From positions 1 through 6,825 of the forward strand of contig RFJH01000054.1 of assembly GCA_003694975.1 (NCBI GenBank): a stretch of DNA of 6,825 nucleotides, given 5' to 3'. Positions 1 to 5,923 of this stretch are shown here, piece by piece. Source of the DNA: Anaerolineae bacterium (GTDB taxonomy: Bacteria > Chloroflexota > Anaerolineae > Anaerolineales > Villigracilaceae). Position numbers and translations under genes: made by a program. How positions within the stretch are numbered: position 1 is the stretch's first letter; each line of letters opens with the position of its first letter. The notes under the pieces were generated by a model. That model was not told where the DNA came from. It made no database searches and saw nothing but the letters and a program-made list of their open reading frames with translations.

Positions 1-72
1 CGATTTGGCTTCGATGGAAAGTATCTCGCATTTGTTCAAAAGAAATGTGAAGGGGGTGTAAAGGTTTTGTGA
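1..72. other. Window edge, possible end of an upstream gene
   Basis: Plus frame 1 is open from the first base to a TGA at 70-72, and plus frame 2 is open to a TAA at 59-61. Either could be the last codons of a gene that begins outside the window. On the minus strand an ATG at 31-29 opens a frame that leaves the window, but it has no clear ribosome binding site. The stretch is too short to choose among these, and no family motif is visible. Confidence 0.2.
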
Positions 73-435
73 AGGCGGGGCAGTCCCGGAGTTTCATCTT
101 ACCACAGGAAGAGACAAGGAGAGTGGGGAAATGGGTGCATTCAAATCGTGTAGAAAAGATCGTTGCTCACGCGCTCCCTTTAGCCTCGTCGTGAGGCGGG
201 CTGATGGTTGAGGCGACGCATTGAGCGTGCCGAAATGCTCTCGAAACCCAGCCCACCGAAGCGATCTTCTCGCCGGTGCGTGAGAGGACTTCGAGCCCTG
301 ACGGGCGCCTGCCATGACACAGAAAGGATGCTTGCATCCACCGTCGAGCGATGAGTTCCCTCGTTTCTACAACATCTGAGTGCACCTGTGGGGAAAGAGG
401 TGGCTGTTTTTATAGGATGCCGTTTTGATAAGATG
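73..435. other. Long non-coding stretch with many short inverted repeats
   Basis: No reading frame here has a convincing start, ribosome site or family motif; the two short minus-strand frames of about 70 codons look accidental. The stretch is rich in local palindromes: GCCTC 183-187 with GAGGC 193-197, GCATT 218-222 with AATGC 234-238, GCCC 295-298 with GGGC 303-306, and GGATGC 326-331 with GCATCC 334-339. Longer-range pairs are AAGATCG 156-162 with CGATCTT 262-268 and CTCACGC 166-172 with GCGTGAG 278-284. It could be a structured RNA, decayed repeat DNA or a control region. I recognise no known RNA family (no RNase P, tmRNA, SRP or common riboswitch core). Confidence 0.4.
218..238 (-). repeat. 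REP-like palindromic element
   Basis: Read on the minus strand, the core TTTCGGCACGCTCAATGC resembles the dispersed intergenic element with core CTTCGACAAGCTCAG that is found in many G+C-rich environmental genomes. Its ends are complementary (GCATT 218-222, AATGC 234-238), so it can fold. Only one copy is in the window, so the repeat nature rests on recollection of the motif, not on copies seen here. Confidence 0.3.
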
Positions 436-457
436 TGCTAATCAATGGCGATTAGCA
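436..457. promoter_or_regulatory. 22-bp perfect palindrome, operator candidate
   Basis: The arms TGCTAATC (436-443) and GATTAGCA (450-457) are perfect inverted repeats around a 6-bp spacer, and the centre lies about 105 bp upstream of the cytochrome start codon. Length, spacing and A+T content fit a dimeric regulator site. A TTGATA hexamer at 425-430 just before it could be a -35 element, though no good -10 follows. No T-tract follows, so a terminator is unlikely. The binding protein is unknown. Confidence 0.4.
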
Positions 458-472
458 ATCCCCAAAAGTAGT

Positions 473-488
473 TGTGATGTTTTTCACT
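473..488. promoter_or_regulatory. CRP/FNR-superfamily-like binding site
   Basis: TGTGA (473-477), six bases, then TCACT (484-488) matches the classical CRP consensus TGTGA-N6-TCACA at nine of ten conserved positions. It lies 64-79 bp upstream of the cytochrome start codon. Crp/Fnr-type regulators often control respiratory cytochrome genes, so the placement is sensible. The flanking GTAG and CTAC (469-472, 487-490) extend the symmetry imperfectly. One such match in a few hundred bases can also arise by chance. Confidence 0.35.
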
Positions 489-507
489 ACACCCGCCGTT
501 AGAAAAG

Positions 508-544
508 GTGGAAAATGAGTCTGGATATTCCACTCATGAGGAGG
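508..544 (+). promoter_or_regulatory. Leader with overlapping hairpins and strong ribosome site
   Basis: GAGGAGG at 538-544 is a near-ideal Shine-Dalgarno sequence seven bases before the ATG at 552 and decides that start. Just upstream, GTGGAA 508-513 can pair with TTCCAC 528-533, or ATGAGT 515-520 can pair with ACTCAT 532-537. The two pairings share bases 532-533 and exclude each other. The second ends directly at the ribosome site. This could be a small translational control element or coincidence. Confidence 0.35.
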
Positions 545-551
545 TGCGTAT

Positions 552-1727
552 ATGCGAAAGTATCTTTTCTTCCTGGGGATTGCCCTGGTGGGGGCGGCGA
601 TCCTGGTCGCCTGCAAACCACAGGCGCAGGCCACCCCGGTCGTGGAGAAGGTCGTAGAGACGGTCACGGTGGAGGTGCCGGTGACCAAAGAGGTGCAGGT
701 GGAGGTGGAGGTCACTCCGCCGCCGCCGTGGGAGGTGGCACACCAAAACATCCCCGTCTCCCTGCATGAGACAACTGCCGGCATGGGGTATTTCTACTCG
801 GCTGCTCAAGGTGGCATGGAGACACTCACCGGAATCCCGTATGACGAACTCTCGTGCAAGAACTGCCATATCGGCACTACCGAAGATGGTGAGGTGAATT
901 GCGAGAAGTGCCACGTCGGTCACCATGCTCCTCCGCAGTTTAAGTGCCTGGGGTGCCATAGCCGCCAGGGATTCGAGATTAAGGCAAAGAAACCCGATGG
1001 CACGCCGGGGATGACCGATGTGCACTACAGCAAGGGAATGCAGTGCATCAACTGCCATACTGCCGAGCAACTGCACGGCGATGGTCAGGAATACAACTCG
1101 CTGCACGAGACGGTCAACGTGGAGTGCACGGAGTGCCATACGCCTTCCCAGGATACGAAAGCGCATCAGGTGCACATGGAGAACATGGATTGCGCTGCCT
1201 GCCATGTGCGCAATGTCATCAACTGCGTGAACTGCCACTTCGATACCGAACTCGAAGGCGGTGGTAAAGTGGCGAACACGAAGTATTACAACTGGCGCTT
1301 CCTGGTCAAGCGGAAGAGCGATGGCAAGATTACGACCGGCATCATCATGAGCATGGTCTACGGCGATCAGTCCTTCGTCGCCGTTGCACCATTCTATGGC
1401 CACACGATTGGCAAACCCGATCCGGCTACGATTTGTGATGAGTGCCACCAGAATCCCAACGTAGCGGCCTACGAGGAGACCGGTCAGATTGTCGTTCAGC
1501 AGTGGAATCCCGATGAGGGCAAGTTCACCTTTGCTTCCGGCGTGATTCCCTTCCCGCCCGATTACCAGGATGCCTTCGTGATGGACTTTGTCACCCGCGA
1601 CGGCGATACCTGGAACGCCGACAAGACCAACTGGACGTTCTTGAAGACGGGCGTGGATGTATGGCAAATGCTCTTTGCCGAGCCGCTGGATAAGATGCCG
1701 GTTCAGATGGAGATGCCCACCGAGTAA
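552..1727 (+). CDS. Octahaem c-type cytochrome lipoprotein
   Basis: This 391-residue protein should carry electrons on the outer face of the cytoplasmic membrane. Residues 1-20 form a lipoprotein signal peptide ending in the lipobox LVA-C21. Residues 29-59 are a Val/Glu/Thr/Pro stalk typical of Chloroflexota surface lipoproteins. Eight CxxCH haem-binding motifs follow at residues 102, 117, 132, 165, 192, 214, 225 and 295. Additional histidines (for example 71, 124, 158, 175, 185, 205, 208, 284) could be distal ligands. There is no CxxCK site as in the catalytic haem of NrfA or octahaem tetrathionate reductase, so an electron-transfer role is more likely than those activities. The 65-residue gap between motifs 7 and 8 and the haem-free C-terminal 90 residues are notable. 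The gene is monocistronic here, with a strong ribosome site and a terminator. The exact family is not recognised. Iron reduction is possible given the convergent iron-uptake operon, but that is inference. Confidence 0.93.
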   Translation: MRKYLFFLGIALVGAAILVACKPQAQATPVVEKVVETVTVEVPVTKEVQVEVEVTPPPPWEVAHQNIPVSLHETTAGMGYFYSAAQGGMETLTGIPYDELSCKNCHIGTTEDGEVNCEKCHVGHHAPPQFKCLGCHSRQGFEIKAKKPDGTPGMTDVHYSKGMQCINCHTAEQLHGDGQEYNSLHETVNVECTECHTPSQDTKAHQVHMENMDCAACHVRNVINCVNCHFDTELEGGGKVANTKYYNWRFLVKRKSDGKITTGIIMSMVYGDQSFVAVAPFYGHTIGKPDPATICDECHQNPNVAAYEETGQIVVQQWNPDEGKFTFASGVIPFPPDYQDAFVMDFVTRDGDTWNADKTNWTFLKTGVDVWQMLFAEPLDKMPVQMEMPTE

Positions 1728-1761
1728 CCCGTCTCTCACCTTCTATACGACGAATGGCCCA

Positions 1762-1790
1762 CGGGGCAGGCGCTGGCCTGCCCCGCTTTT
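1762..1790 (+). terminator. Intrinsic terminator of the cytochrome gene
   Basis: A 10-bp perfect stem (1762-1771 with 1776-1785, arms CGGGGCAGGC and GCCTGCCCCG) closes a GCTG tetraloop and is followed by CTTTT. It begins 35 bp after the cytochrome stop. On the minus strand the same hairpin lies just past the permease stop but lacks a T-tract, so it may only weakly terminate the iron operon. Confidence 0.75.
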
Positions 1791-1796
1791 CGTCTC

Positions 1797-3197
1797 TCAG
1801 GCCCACCCCAGGAGCCGTGCCACGGTCGCCGTCAGGAAGGTGACCAGGAAAGCCGTTCCCAGGGTGATGACCACGCTGAGAGCAGCCCATTTCTTGCTGT
1901 TCGTCTCTTTATAGATGGTGAGGATGGCCGTTGCACAGGGGTTGTGCAATAGGGCAAAGAGCATCAGGTTGACCGCCGTGAGCATCGTCCAGCCGTGGAT
2001 ATCCACCAGGAGCGTCTTGAGTTCGCTCAGGGCGGGTAGATCGGTCATCATGCCGGTGCCCATGTAAACCATGAGCATCGTGGGCACCACAATCTCGTTG
2101 GCGGGAATGGCAATGATATAGGCCAGCAGGATGACGCCGTCCAGGCCGAGCAGGTAACCGAAGGGATCGAGGAAATCGGCGATGTGCTGCGCCAGGCTGG
2201 CGTCGCCGAGGTGGATGTTCGCCAGAATCCAGATTACTGCCCCCGCTGGCGCGGCGGTCTGGATGGCGCGCCAGAGGACGAAGAGTGTGCGATCAATCAG
2301 CGAGGTGTAGAGGATGCGCAGGATGTTTGGGCGGCGGTAGGGCGGCAGTTCGAGGGTGAAGGCGGATGCCTCGCCTTTTAGAATCGTCCGTGAGAGCAAC
2401 CAGGACATCAGGAAGGTGAATCCTACGCCGATCACCACCACGGCCACCACCGAACCGGCTGCAACGAACGAGGCGAAGGCGGGCGGGAAGGCCGCCGCGA
2501 CGAAGACCGTCCCCAGCATGATCAGGGTGGGGAAGCGACCGTTGCAGGGGACGAAGTTGTTCGTCAGGATGGCGATCAGGCGCTCGCGTGGGCTATCAAT
2601 CACCCGCGTGGCGACCACGCCCGCGGCGTTGCATCCAAAGCCCATCGCCATGGTCAACGCCTGTTTTCCGTGCGCGCCGGCCTTCTTGAAGAGAAAATCC
2701 AGGTTGAAAGCGACGCGCGGCAGGTAGCCCAGGTCTTCCAGGATGGTGAACATGGGGAAGAAAATGGCCATCGGCGGCAGCATGACCGAGACCACCCACG
2801 CCAGCCCTCGCCAGACGCCATGCCACACGAAGCCGGTGACCCACCACGGCAGCCCCCACGCATCGAACAACCCCGCAGCCTGTTCCTCGACCCAAAACAG
2901 CGCCCTGGCGATCAGGTCGCTCGGCACGTTCGCACCGATGACGGTCACCCAGATGATAGCCGCCAGGAGGAGCAACATGATGGGCAGGCCGAAGATGGGC
3001 GAGGTGACCAGGCGGTCTATCTTCTGGTCCAGGTCGTAGCGCCGTTCGCCGATGTGTTTCACAGCGCGGCGGGCGATGCGTTCGGCTTCACTGTAGAGCG
3101 ATTTGACAATTTCATCTCGAAAACCACTGGAAAGCGTACCGCGCAGTTCGGCAGCCTTGGCGATGACATCCTCAGGAGTGGGTTGTTGTTTTTGCAT
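1797..3197 (-). CDS. feoB: FeoB ferrous-iron permease domain, encoded separately
   Basis: This 466-residue membrane protein is the transport half of FeoB, which moves Fe(II) into the cytoplasm. Residues 1-65 match the amphipathic linker that normally joins GTPase and membrane domains; helices start near residue 68. FeoB signatures are in order: ILEDLGYLPR 152-161, GFGCN 186-190 in the first Gate repeat, SPRER 202-206, NNFVPCNGRFP 213-223, ELPPYRRP 283-290, ANEIVVP 366-372 and HNPC 418-421. The PCNGRFP form replaces the SCSAR/SCGAR form of enterobacterial FeoB. It is complete apart from the GTPase domain, which is the preceding gene. The start at 3197 is preferred because homology begins there. 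An in-frame ATG at 3290 inside the repeat would add 31 basic, unconserved residues. Neither start has a good ribosome site. The gene is last in the operon. Confidence 0.93.
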   Translation of the reverse strand: MQKQQPTPEDVIAKAAELRGTLSSGFRDEIVKSLYSEAERIARRAVKHIGERRYDLDQKIDRLVTSPIFGLPIMLLLLAAIIWVTVIGANVPSDLIARALFWVEEQAAGLFDAWGLPWWVTGFVWHGVWRGLAWVVSVMLPPMAIFFPMFTILEDLGYLPRVAFNLDFLFKKAGAHGKQALTMAMGFGCNAAGVVATRVIDSPRERLIAILTNNFVPCNGRFPTLIMLGTVFVAAAFPPAFASFVAAGSVVAVVVIGVGFTFLMSWLLSRTILKGEASAFTLELPPYRRPNILRILYTSLIDRTLFVLWRAIQTAAPAGAVIWILANIHLGDASLAQHIADFLDPFGYLLGLDGVILLAYIIAIPANEIVVPTMLMVYMGTGMMTDLPALSELKTLLVDIHGWTMLTAVNLMLFALLHNPCATAILTIYKETNSKKWAALSVVITLGTAFLVTFLTATVARLLGWA

Positions 3198-3280
3198 CAC
3201 GTGTTTATTCCGTTTCTCTCTGCTTATCTCCGGATGGGAACGAATGGCGCGAACATCTTTTCCCTTCTGCCACCGACCAT

Positions 3281-3350
3281 CCCTGTTCATCCGTGCTTAT
3301 CTGTGGTTATCTGTGGTCATTTGTGTTCATCTGTGGTTATCCTCGTTCAT
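3281..3350. repeat. 10-bp-period tandem repeat between the FeoB halves
   Basis: Seven consecutive 10-bp units follow the plus-strand consensus CTGTGKTYAT (for example CTGTGGTTAT, CTGTGGTCAT, TTGTGTTCAT), with decay at both ends and a degenerate eighth unit at 3351-3360 reaching the GTPase stop codon. The same unit recurs at 4187-4226. Similar ATCTGTGTTCATCTGTGG tracts are common intergenic repeats in environmental bacterial genomes. The remaining gap sequence, 3198-3280, holds no recognisable element. The period is close to one helical turn. Confidence 0.85.
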
Positions 3351-3356
3351 CCCCGG

Positions 3357-4181
3357 CTACTGCTGACCTTGGAGGGCCATTTTTCGACTGAAGCGCGTGT
3401 CTGCGCGGCGCTGGCGGGCGACGAGTTCGGCCAGTTCACCGCTGCGTAAGGCCCGCTCCACGTGTGCATCGCCATCCAGGAGACGGATGGCCAGCCAGCG
3501 CGCGTTGGGGATGCCGGGGGCAGCGGCCTCGATGAGGGGCACCAGTTCGGCCACGGCGCGCTGGAATTCGGGGGTTCCTTCGGCGCGGTGTGGGCGCGTT
3601 TTGATCTCGCCCTCGATCACGCCGGCGACGGTGGAGAGCAGGGCGTGAATCCCCTCGCCGGTGCGGGCGCTGATCGGGACGGCAGGAACGCCCAGGTCAC
3701 GCGCGAGGCTGCGTGTGTCCACATCGAGGCCTTTGCGTCGCGCTTCGTCCATCATGTTGACGGCGATGACGACGTGCTCCGTGATTTCGATCACCTGAAG
3801 GGCCAGGTTCAGGTTGCGCTCCAGGGCGGTCGCATCGGTGACCACGATGACGCAGTCCGGTTGGCCGAAGAGGATGAAGTCGCGCGCTACCTCCTCATCT
3901 TGCGAGGCGGAGAGCAGGGAGTAGGTGCCGGGGAGGTCCACCAGTTTGTAGCGCACGCCGTTGAACTGGTAGCCACCCTCGGCGCGGGTAACGGTCTTGC
4001 CGGGCCAGTTGCCGGTGTGTTGTTTCAGGCCGGTGAGCGTGTTGAAAAGGGTGGACTTGCCCGTATTCGGGTTACCGGCCAGGGCTACGACCCGATCGAA
4101 GTTCTCAACCTTCAACCCCATCTGCTCCAGATGGGTGAAGGCAGGGCAGGTTTCGCATGGTTCGGAAGGTTTGATGTTCAT
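3357..4181 (-). CDS. feoB: FeoB GTPase domain, encoded separately
   Basis: This 274-residue soluble protein is the regulatory G-protein half of FeoB, which binds GTP and gates the permease encoded next. All G motifs are present: G1 GNPNTGKST 36-44, switch I with NWPGKT 58-63, G3 DLPGTYS 82-88, G4 NMMD 142-145 and G5 SARTGEG 171-177. The helical GDI-like region follows (about 200-265), ending in a basic tail, with no membrane helix. Thr63 is the expected magnesium-coordinating switch residue. The N-terminus carries a CxxC pair (C9, C12) before the P-loop. The start at 4181 is preferred; an ATG at 4196 lies within the tandem repeat and would add only MNTDN. The spacer to the upstream stop is 21 bp, or 6 bp with the alternative start. 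The ribosome site is weak (CGGAT), so coupled translation is plausible. Confidence 0.94.
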   Translation of the reverse strand: MNIKPSEPCETCPAFTHLEQMGLKVENFDRVVALAGNPNTGKSTLFNTLTGLKQHTGNWPGKTVTRAEGGYQFNGVRYKLVDLPGTYSLLSASQDEEVARDFILFGQPDCVIVVTDATALERNLNLALQVIEITEHVVIAVNMMDEARRKGLDVDTRSLARDLGVPAVPISARTGEGIHALLSTVAGVIEGEIKTRPHRAEGTPEFQRAVAELVPLIEAAAPGIPNARWLAIRLLDGDAHVERALRSGELAELVARQRRADTRFSRKMALQGQQ

Positions 4182-4186
4182 ATTAT

Positions 4187-4226
4187 CCGTGTTCATCTGT
4201 GTTTATCTGTGGTCATCTGTGGTTGC
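4187..4226. repeat. Second copy of the 10-bp-period repeat, overlapping a stop and a start codon
   Basis: Four units (CCGTGTTCAT, CTGTGTTTAT, CTGTGGTCAT and the partial CTGTGGTTGC) have the same consensus as the array at 3281-3350. On the minus strand they encode the last residues (TTDDHR) and TAA stop of the regulator-FeoA gene. They also contain the ATG at 4196 in frame with the GTPase gene. The array has thus taken over coding ends rather than lying purely between genes. Confidence 0.8.
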
Positions 4227-5225
4227 AGGGCGGACCCAGATGCGGGCGGCTTGCTCGTTGCGCAGGGCGATCAGGGTGCCTCGCACACGGTAAGCGCGCG
4301 GGTCGCCGAAGAAGTTCGCCAGTTCGGGTGTGACGCGCGCGCCCGGCGTCAGTCCCAGGTCGAGGAAGCGGCGACGGGTGAAACCCTGCACCGCGCGGTC
4401 CACGGTGACGACCTCCGCTTCCCGCCCATGGGGCAGTTCGCTCAAGGGAATAGCGTCTGTTGGCGGATGTTCTTCGTCCGCGACCGGGGCGACGTGCACG
4501 TTCGCTGCCACGGCAGGAGCCAACAGGTACTCGCGCTCGCCGTCGCTCAGGGTGTAGCGTTGCGGAGTCTTCTCCAGGAGGCGGACGGTCTGACCGAGGC
4601 GCAAGCCAACGGCCAGGATCTGCTGGTAGGCCAGGGGCGGCTCGTCCTCCAGGTGGACGATGCGCGCCGGGCGGTCGGTTGGCCAGGTGGTGAGCGGTGT
4701 CCCCTCTGCGTGGGGCAAGGTGCCGTCACGTGCCGGGATGGGGTCGCCGTGTGGGTCGTGGGAAGGGTGGCCCAGGGCGGCTTCCAGTTCGTCCAATTCA
4801 TCGGGGGTAAGGTGGTGCTCGCGGCGATGCGCCTCGCTATGTACCTTCCCCAGCGGCATGCGCGCTTCGTCGGCGAGATAGCGCTCCCACAGGCGATGCG
4901 CGCGCACGATGTGCAAGGCCCAGCGTTCCCCTTCGGCAGTGAGGTGGATGGCGTGACCGCGCGTCTCGATCAGTCCCTGCCCCTCCATGCGCGTCAGCAG
5001 GCGAAAGGTCGCGGCGCGGGAGAGGCCGAGTGCGCCACTCAGGGCTTCGGGGGTGGGATGACTGCCTTCCTGCTCGCGGTCCAGAAGGTACTTCAGGGCA
5101 TCTTCAACCTGTTCGCGTCTCTGTTGTTCTCGCCAGCGAGCGAGGCGGACACGCAGGCCGTAGCGGGGCAGGAAGACGAGGAGTGCAAGGAAAACGAGCG
5201 AGATAACAGGCCAGAATGGGTTCAT
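4203..5225 (-). CDS. Membrane-anchored DtxR-like regulator fused to FeoA
   Basis: This 340-residue protein has an unusual architecture. Residues 4-20 form one transmembrane helix followed by a strongly basic segment (R21-R37), which predicts a cytoplasmic C-terminus. Residues 38-100 are a winged helix-turn-helix. Residues 103-165 resemble the DtxR metal and dimerisation domain and end in the DPHGDPIP motif also found in the upstream repressor. Ligand positions equivalent to DtxR H79, E83, H98, C102, E105 and H106 appear as H110, E114, H129, H133, E136 and H137, so His replaces the Cys. Residues about 184-248 form an SH3-like domain. Residues 258-332 are a typical FeoA domain (RRRFLDLGLTPG, FGDPRAYRVRGTLIALR). 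FeoA normally assists FeoB at the membrane, so this protein may sit on the transporter. Its start overlaps the upstream stop as ATGA, with GAGGT six bases before it. A longer frame to 5408 is not supported. Whether it still binds DNA is unknown. Confidence 0.85.
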   Translation of the reverse strand: MNPFWPVISLVFLALLVFLPRYGLRVRLARWREQQRREQVEDALKYLLDREQEGSHPTPEALSGALGLSRAATFRLLTRMEGQGLIETRGHAIHLTAEGERWALHIVRAHRLWERYLADEARMPLGKVHSEAHRREHHLTPDELDELEAALGHPSHDPHGDPIPARDGTLPHAEGTPLTTWPTDRPARIVHLEDEPPLAYQQILAVGLRLGQTVRLLEKTPQRYTLSDGEREYLLAPAVAANVHVAPVADEEHPPTDAIPLSELPHGREAEVVTVDRAVQGFTRRRFLDLGLTPGARVTPELANFFGDPRAYRVRGTLIALRNEQAARIWVRPATTDDHR

Positions 5226-5893
5226 GAGATGACCTCGACGTAGATTCGTTCGGTGACCGCCGGGCCGAGGATGAGTTCGTCTTCGTGGCCCTCCAGCCGC
5301 AGGCGCAGGTTGTGATCGAAGGCGGAACGCTCCAGGACCTCCAGGCGGACTCCCGGTTTCAGTCCCAATCGCGCAATGTGACGAAGGAAAGGCGGTTCCT
5401 CGTTGCACACGCGTCGGACGACGGCGCGCTGGGGAGGCTGTAGGGAGGCGAGAGGGCAGGAGTCGCTCTGGGGCATGGTCAGATCGGGCGTGGGGATGGG
5501 GTCGCCGTGTGGGTCGCGCTCCGGGTTGCCGAGCGCTTCGGCGATGCGACGCTCGAAGTCCTCCGAAATGACGTGTTCCAGGCGGCAGGCTTCCTCGTGC
5601 ACGGCGTCCCAGGAATACCCCAGGTTGACGACCAGATACGTCTCCAGGAGGCGGTGATGGCGCAGGGTCTCAAGGGCGATGCGTTCGCCCTCTTCTGTGA
5701 GTGTGACGCCGCGCCGCTTGCGGTAATGGATGAGAGGAGGCGACATGGATGCCATGCGTTGCAGCATGCCGGTCACGGAGGCCGGCGCGATGCCCAACCG
5801 ACGAGCGATGGCGGTGGTGCTCACCGGTCGGCCCTCTACACCGAGGGCGTAGATGGTTTTGAGATAATCTTGAATGGCGTGAGAAAGTCGCAT
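5222..5893 (-). CDS. DtxR/MntR-family metal-dependent transcriptional repressor
   Basis: This 223-residue cytoplasmic regulator should bind DNA when loaded with Fe(II) or Mn(II) and repress metal uptake genes. The domains are a winged helix-turn-helix (about 5-72, recognition helix near PASVTGMLQRM 37-47), a metal and dimerisation domain (73-135) and a C-terminal SH3/FeoA-like domain (150-221). Metal ligands by comparison with DtxR are H80, E84, H99, C103, E106 and H107, all present. The residue matching DtxR M10 is D9, as in manganese-type MntR, while C103 is the iron-type residue, so specificity cannot be read off. The length matches three-domain DtxR/IdeR proteins. It is the first gene of the Feo operon and overlaps the next by four bases. 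No ribosome site fits its ATG (only AGG four bases away), so a leaderless transcript is possible. The upstream palindromes suggest autoregulation. Confidence 0.93.
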   Translation of the reverse strand: MRLSHAIQDYLKTIYALGVEGRPVSTTAIARRLGIAPASVTGMLQRMASMSPPLIHYRKRRGVTLTEEGERIALETLRHHRLLETYLVVNLGYSWDAVHEEACRLEHVISEDFERRIAEALGNPERDPHGDPIPTPDLTMPQSDSCPLASLQPPQRAVVRRVCNEEPPFLRHIARLGLKPGVRLEVLERSAFDHNLRLRLEGHEDELILGPAVTERIYVEVIS

Positions 5894-5895
5894 TA

Positions 5896-5923
5896 CCTAA
5901 ATCTTAATTTAGGATATACTAAA
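5896..5923. promoter_or_regulatory. Probable DtxR-type operator with interlocking half-sites
   Basis: CCTAAAT (5896-5902) and ATTTAGG (5907-5913) form a perfect 7-4-7 palindrome. The same right arm also pairs with CTAAA (5919-5923) to give a 16-bp near-palindrome, TTTAGGATATACTAAA (5908-5923), symmetric at 14 of 16 positions. The half-sites TTAGG and CCTAA are those of DtxR/IdeR boxes, and the sites end three bases before the repressor gene, overlapping its likely promoter. Autoregulation of the Feo operon by its first gene is the natural reading. Confidence 0.6.

Noticed and set aside
94..385. Two minus-strand frames of 72-73 codons
   Set aside because: They have no ribosome site, no recognisable motif and overlap each other within palindrome-rich DNA.
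73..435. RNase P RNA, tmRNA or a known riboswitch
   Set aside because: The conserved core sequences of these RNAs are not present on either strand as far as I can read.
534..1739. A 401-codon open frame on the minus strand opposite the cytochrome
   Set aside because: It lies antisense to a gene with eight haem motifs, a signal peptide and a strong ribosome site. Its product is a His/Leu/Val-rich shadow with no family motif.
1797..4181. FeoB split by a simple frameshift or sequencing error
   Set aside because: A 159-bp gap with repeat DNA separates complete domains, each with its own stop or start. One base change would not join them.
3281..4226. CRISPR array
   Set aside because: Units are 10 bp, contiguous and degenerate, with no unique spacers and no cas genes.
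3462..5243. A 593-codon open frame on the plus strand
   Set aside because: It is antisense to the FeoB GTPase and regulator-FeoA genes, whose motifs are unmistakable. It reflects G+C-rich codon use.
4203..5408. Start of the regulator-FeoA gene at 5408
   Set aside because: The extra 61 residues are a frame-shifted shadow of the DtxR gene. The ATGA overlap and GAGGT site favour 5225.
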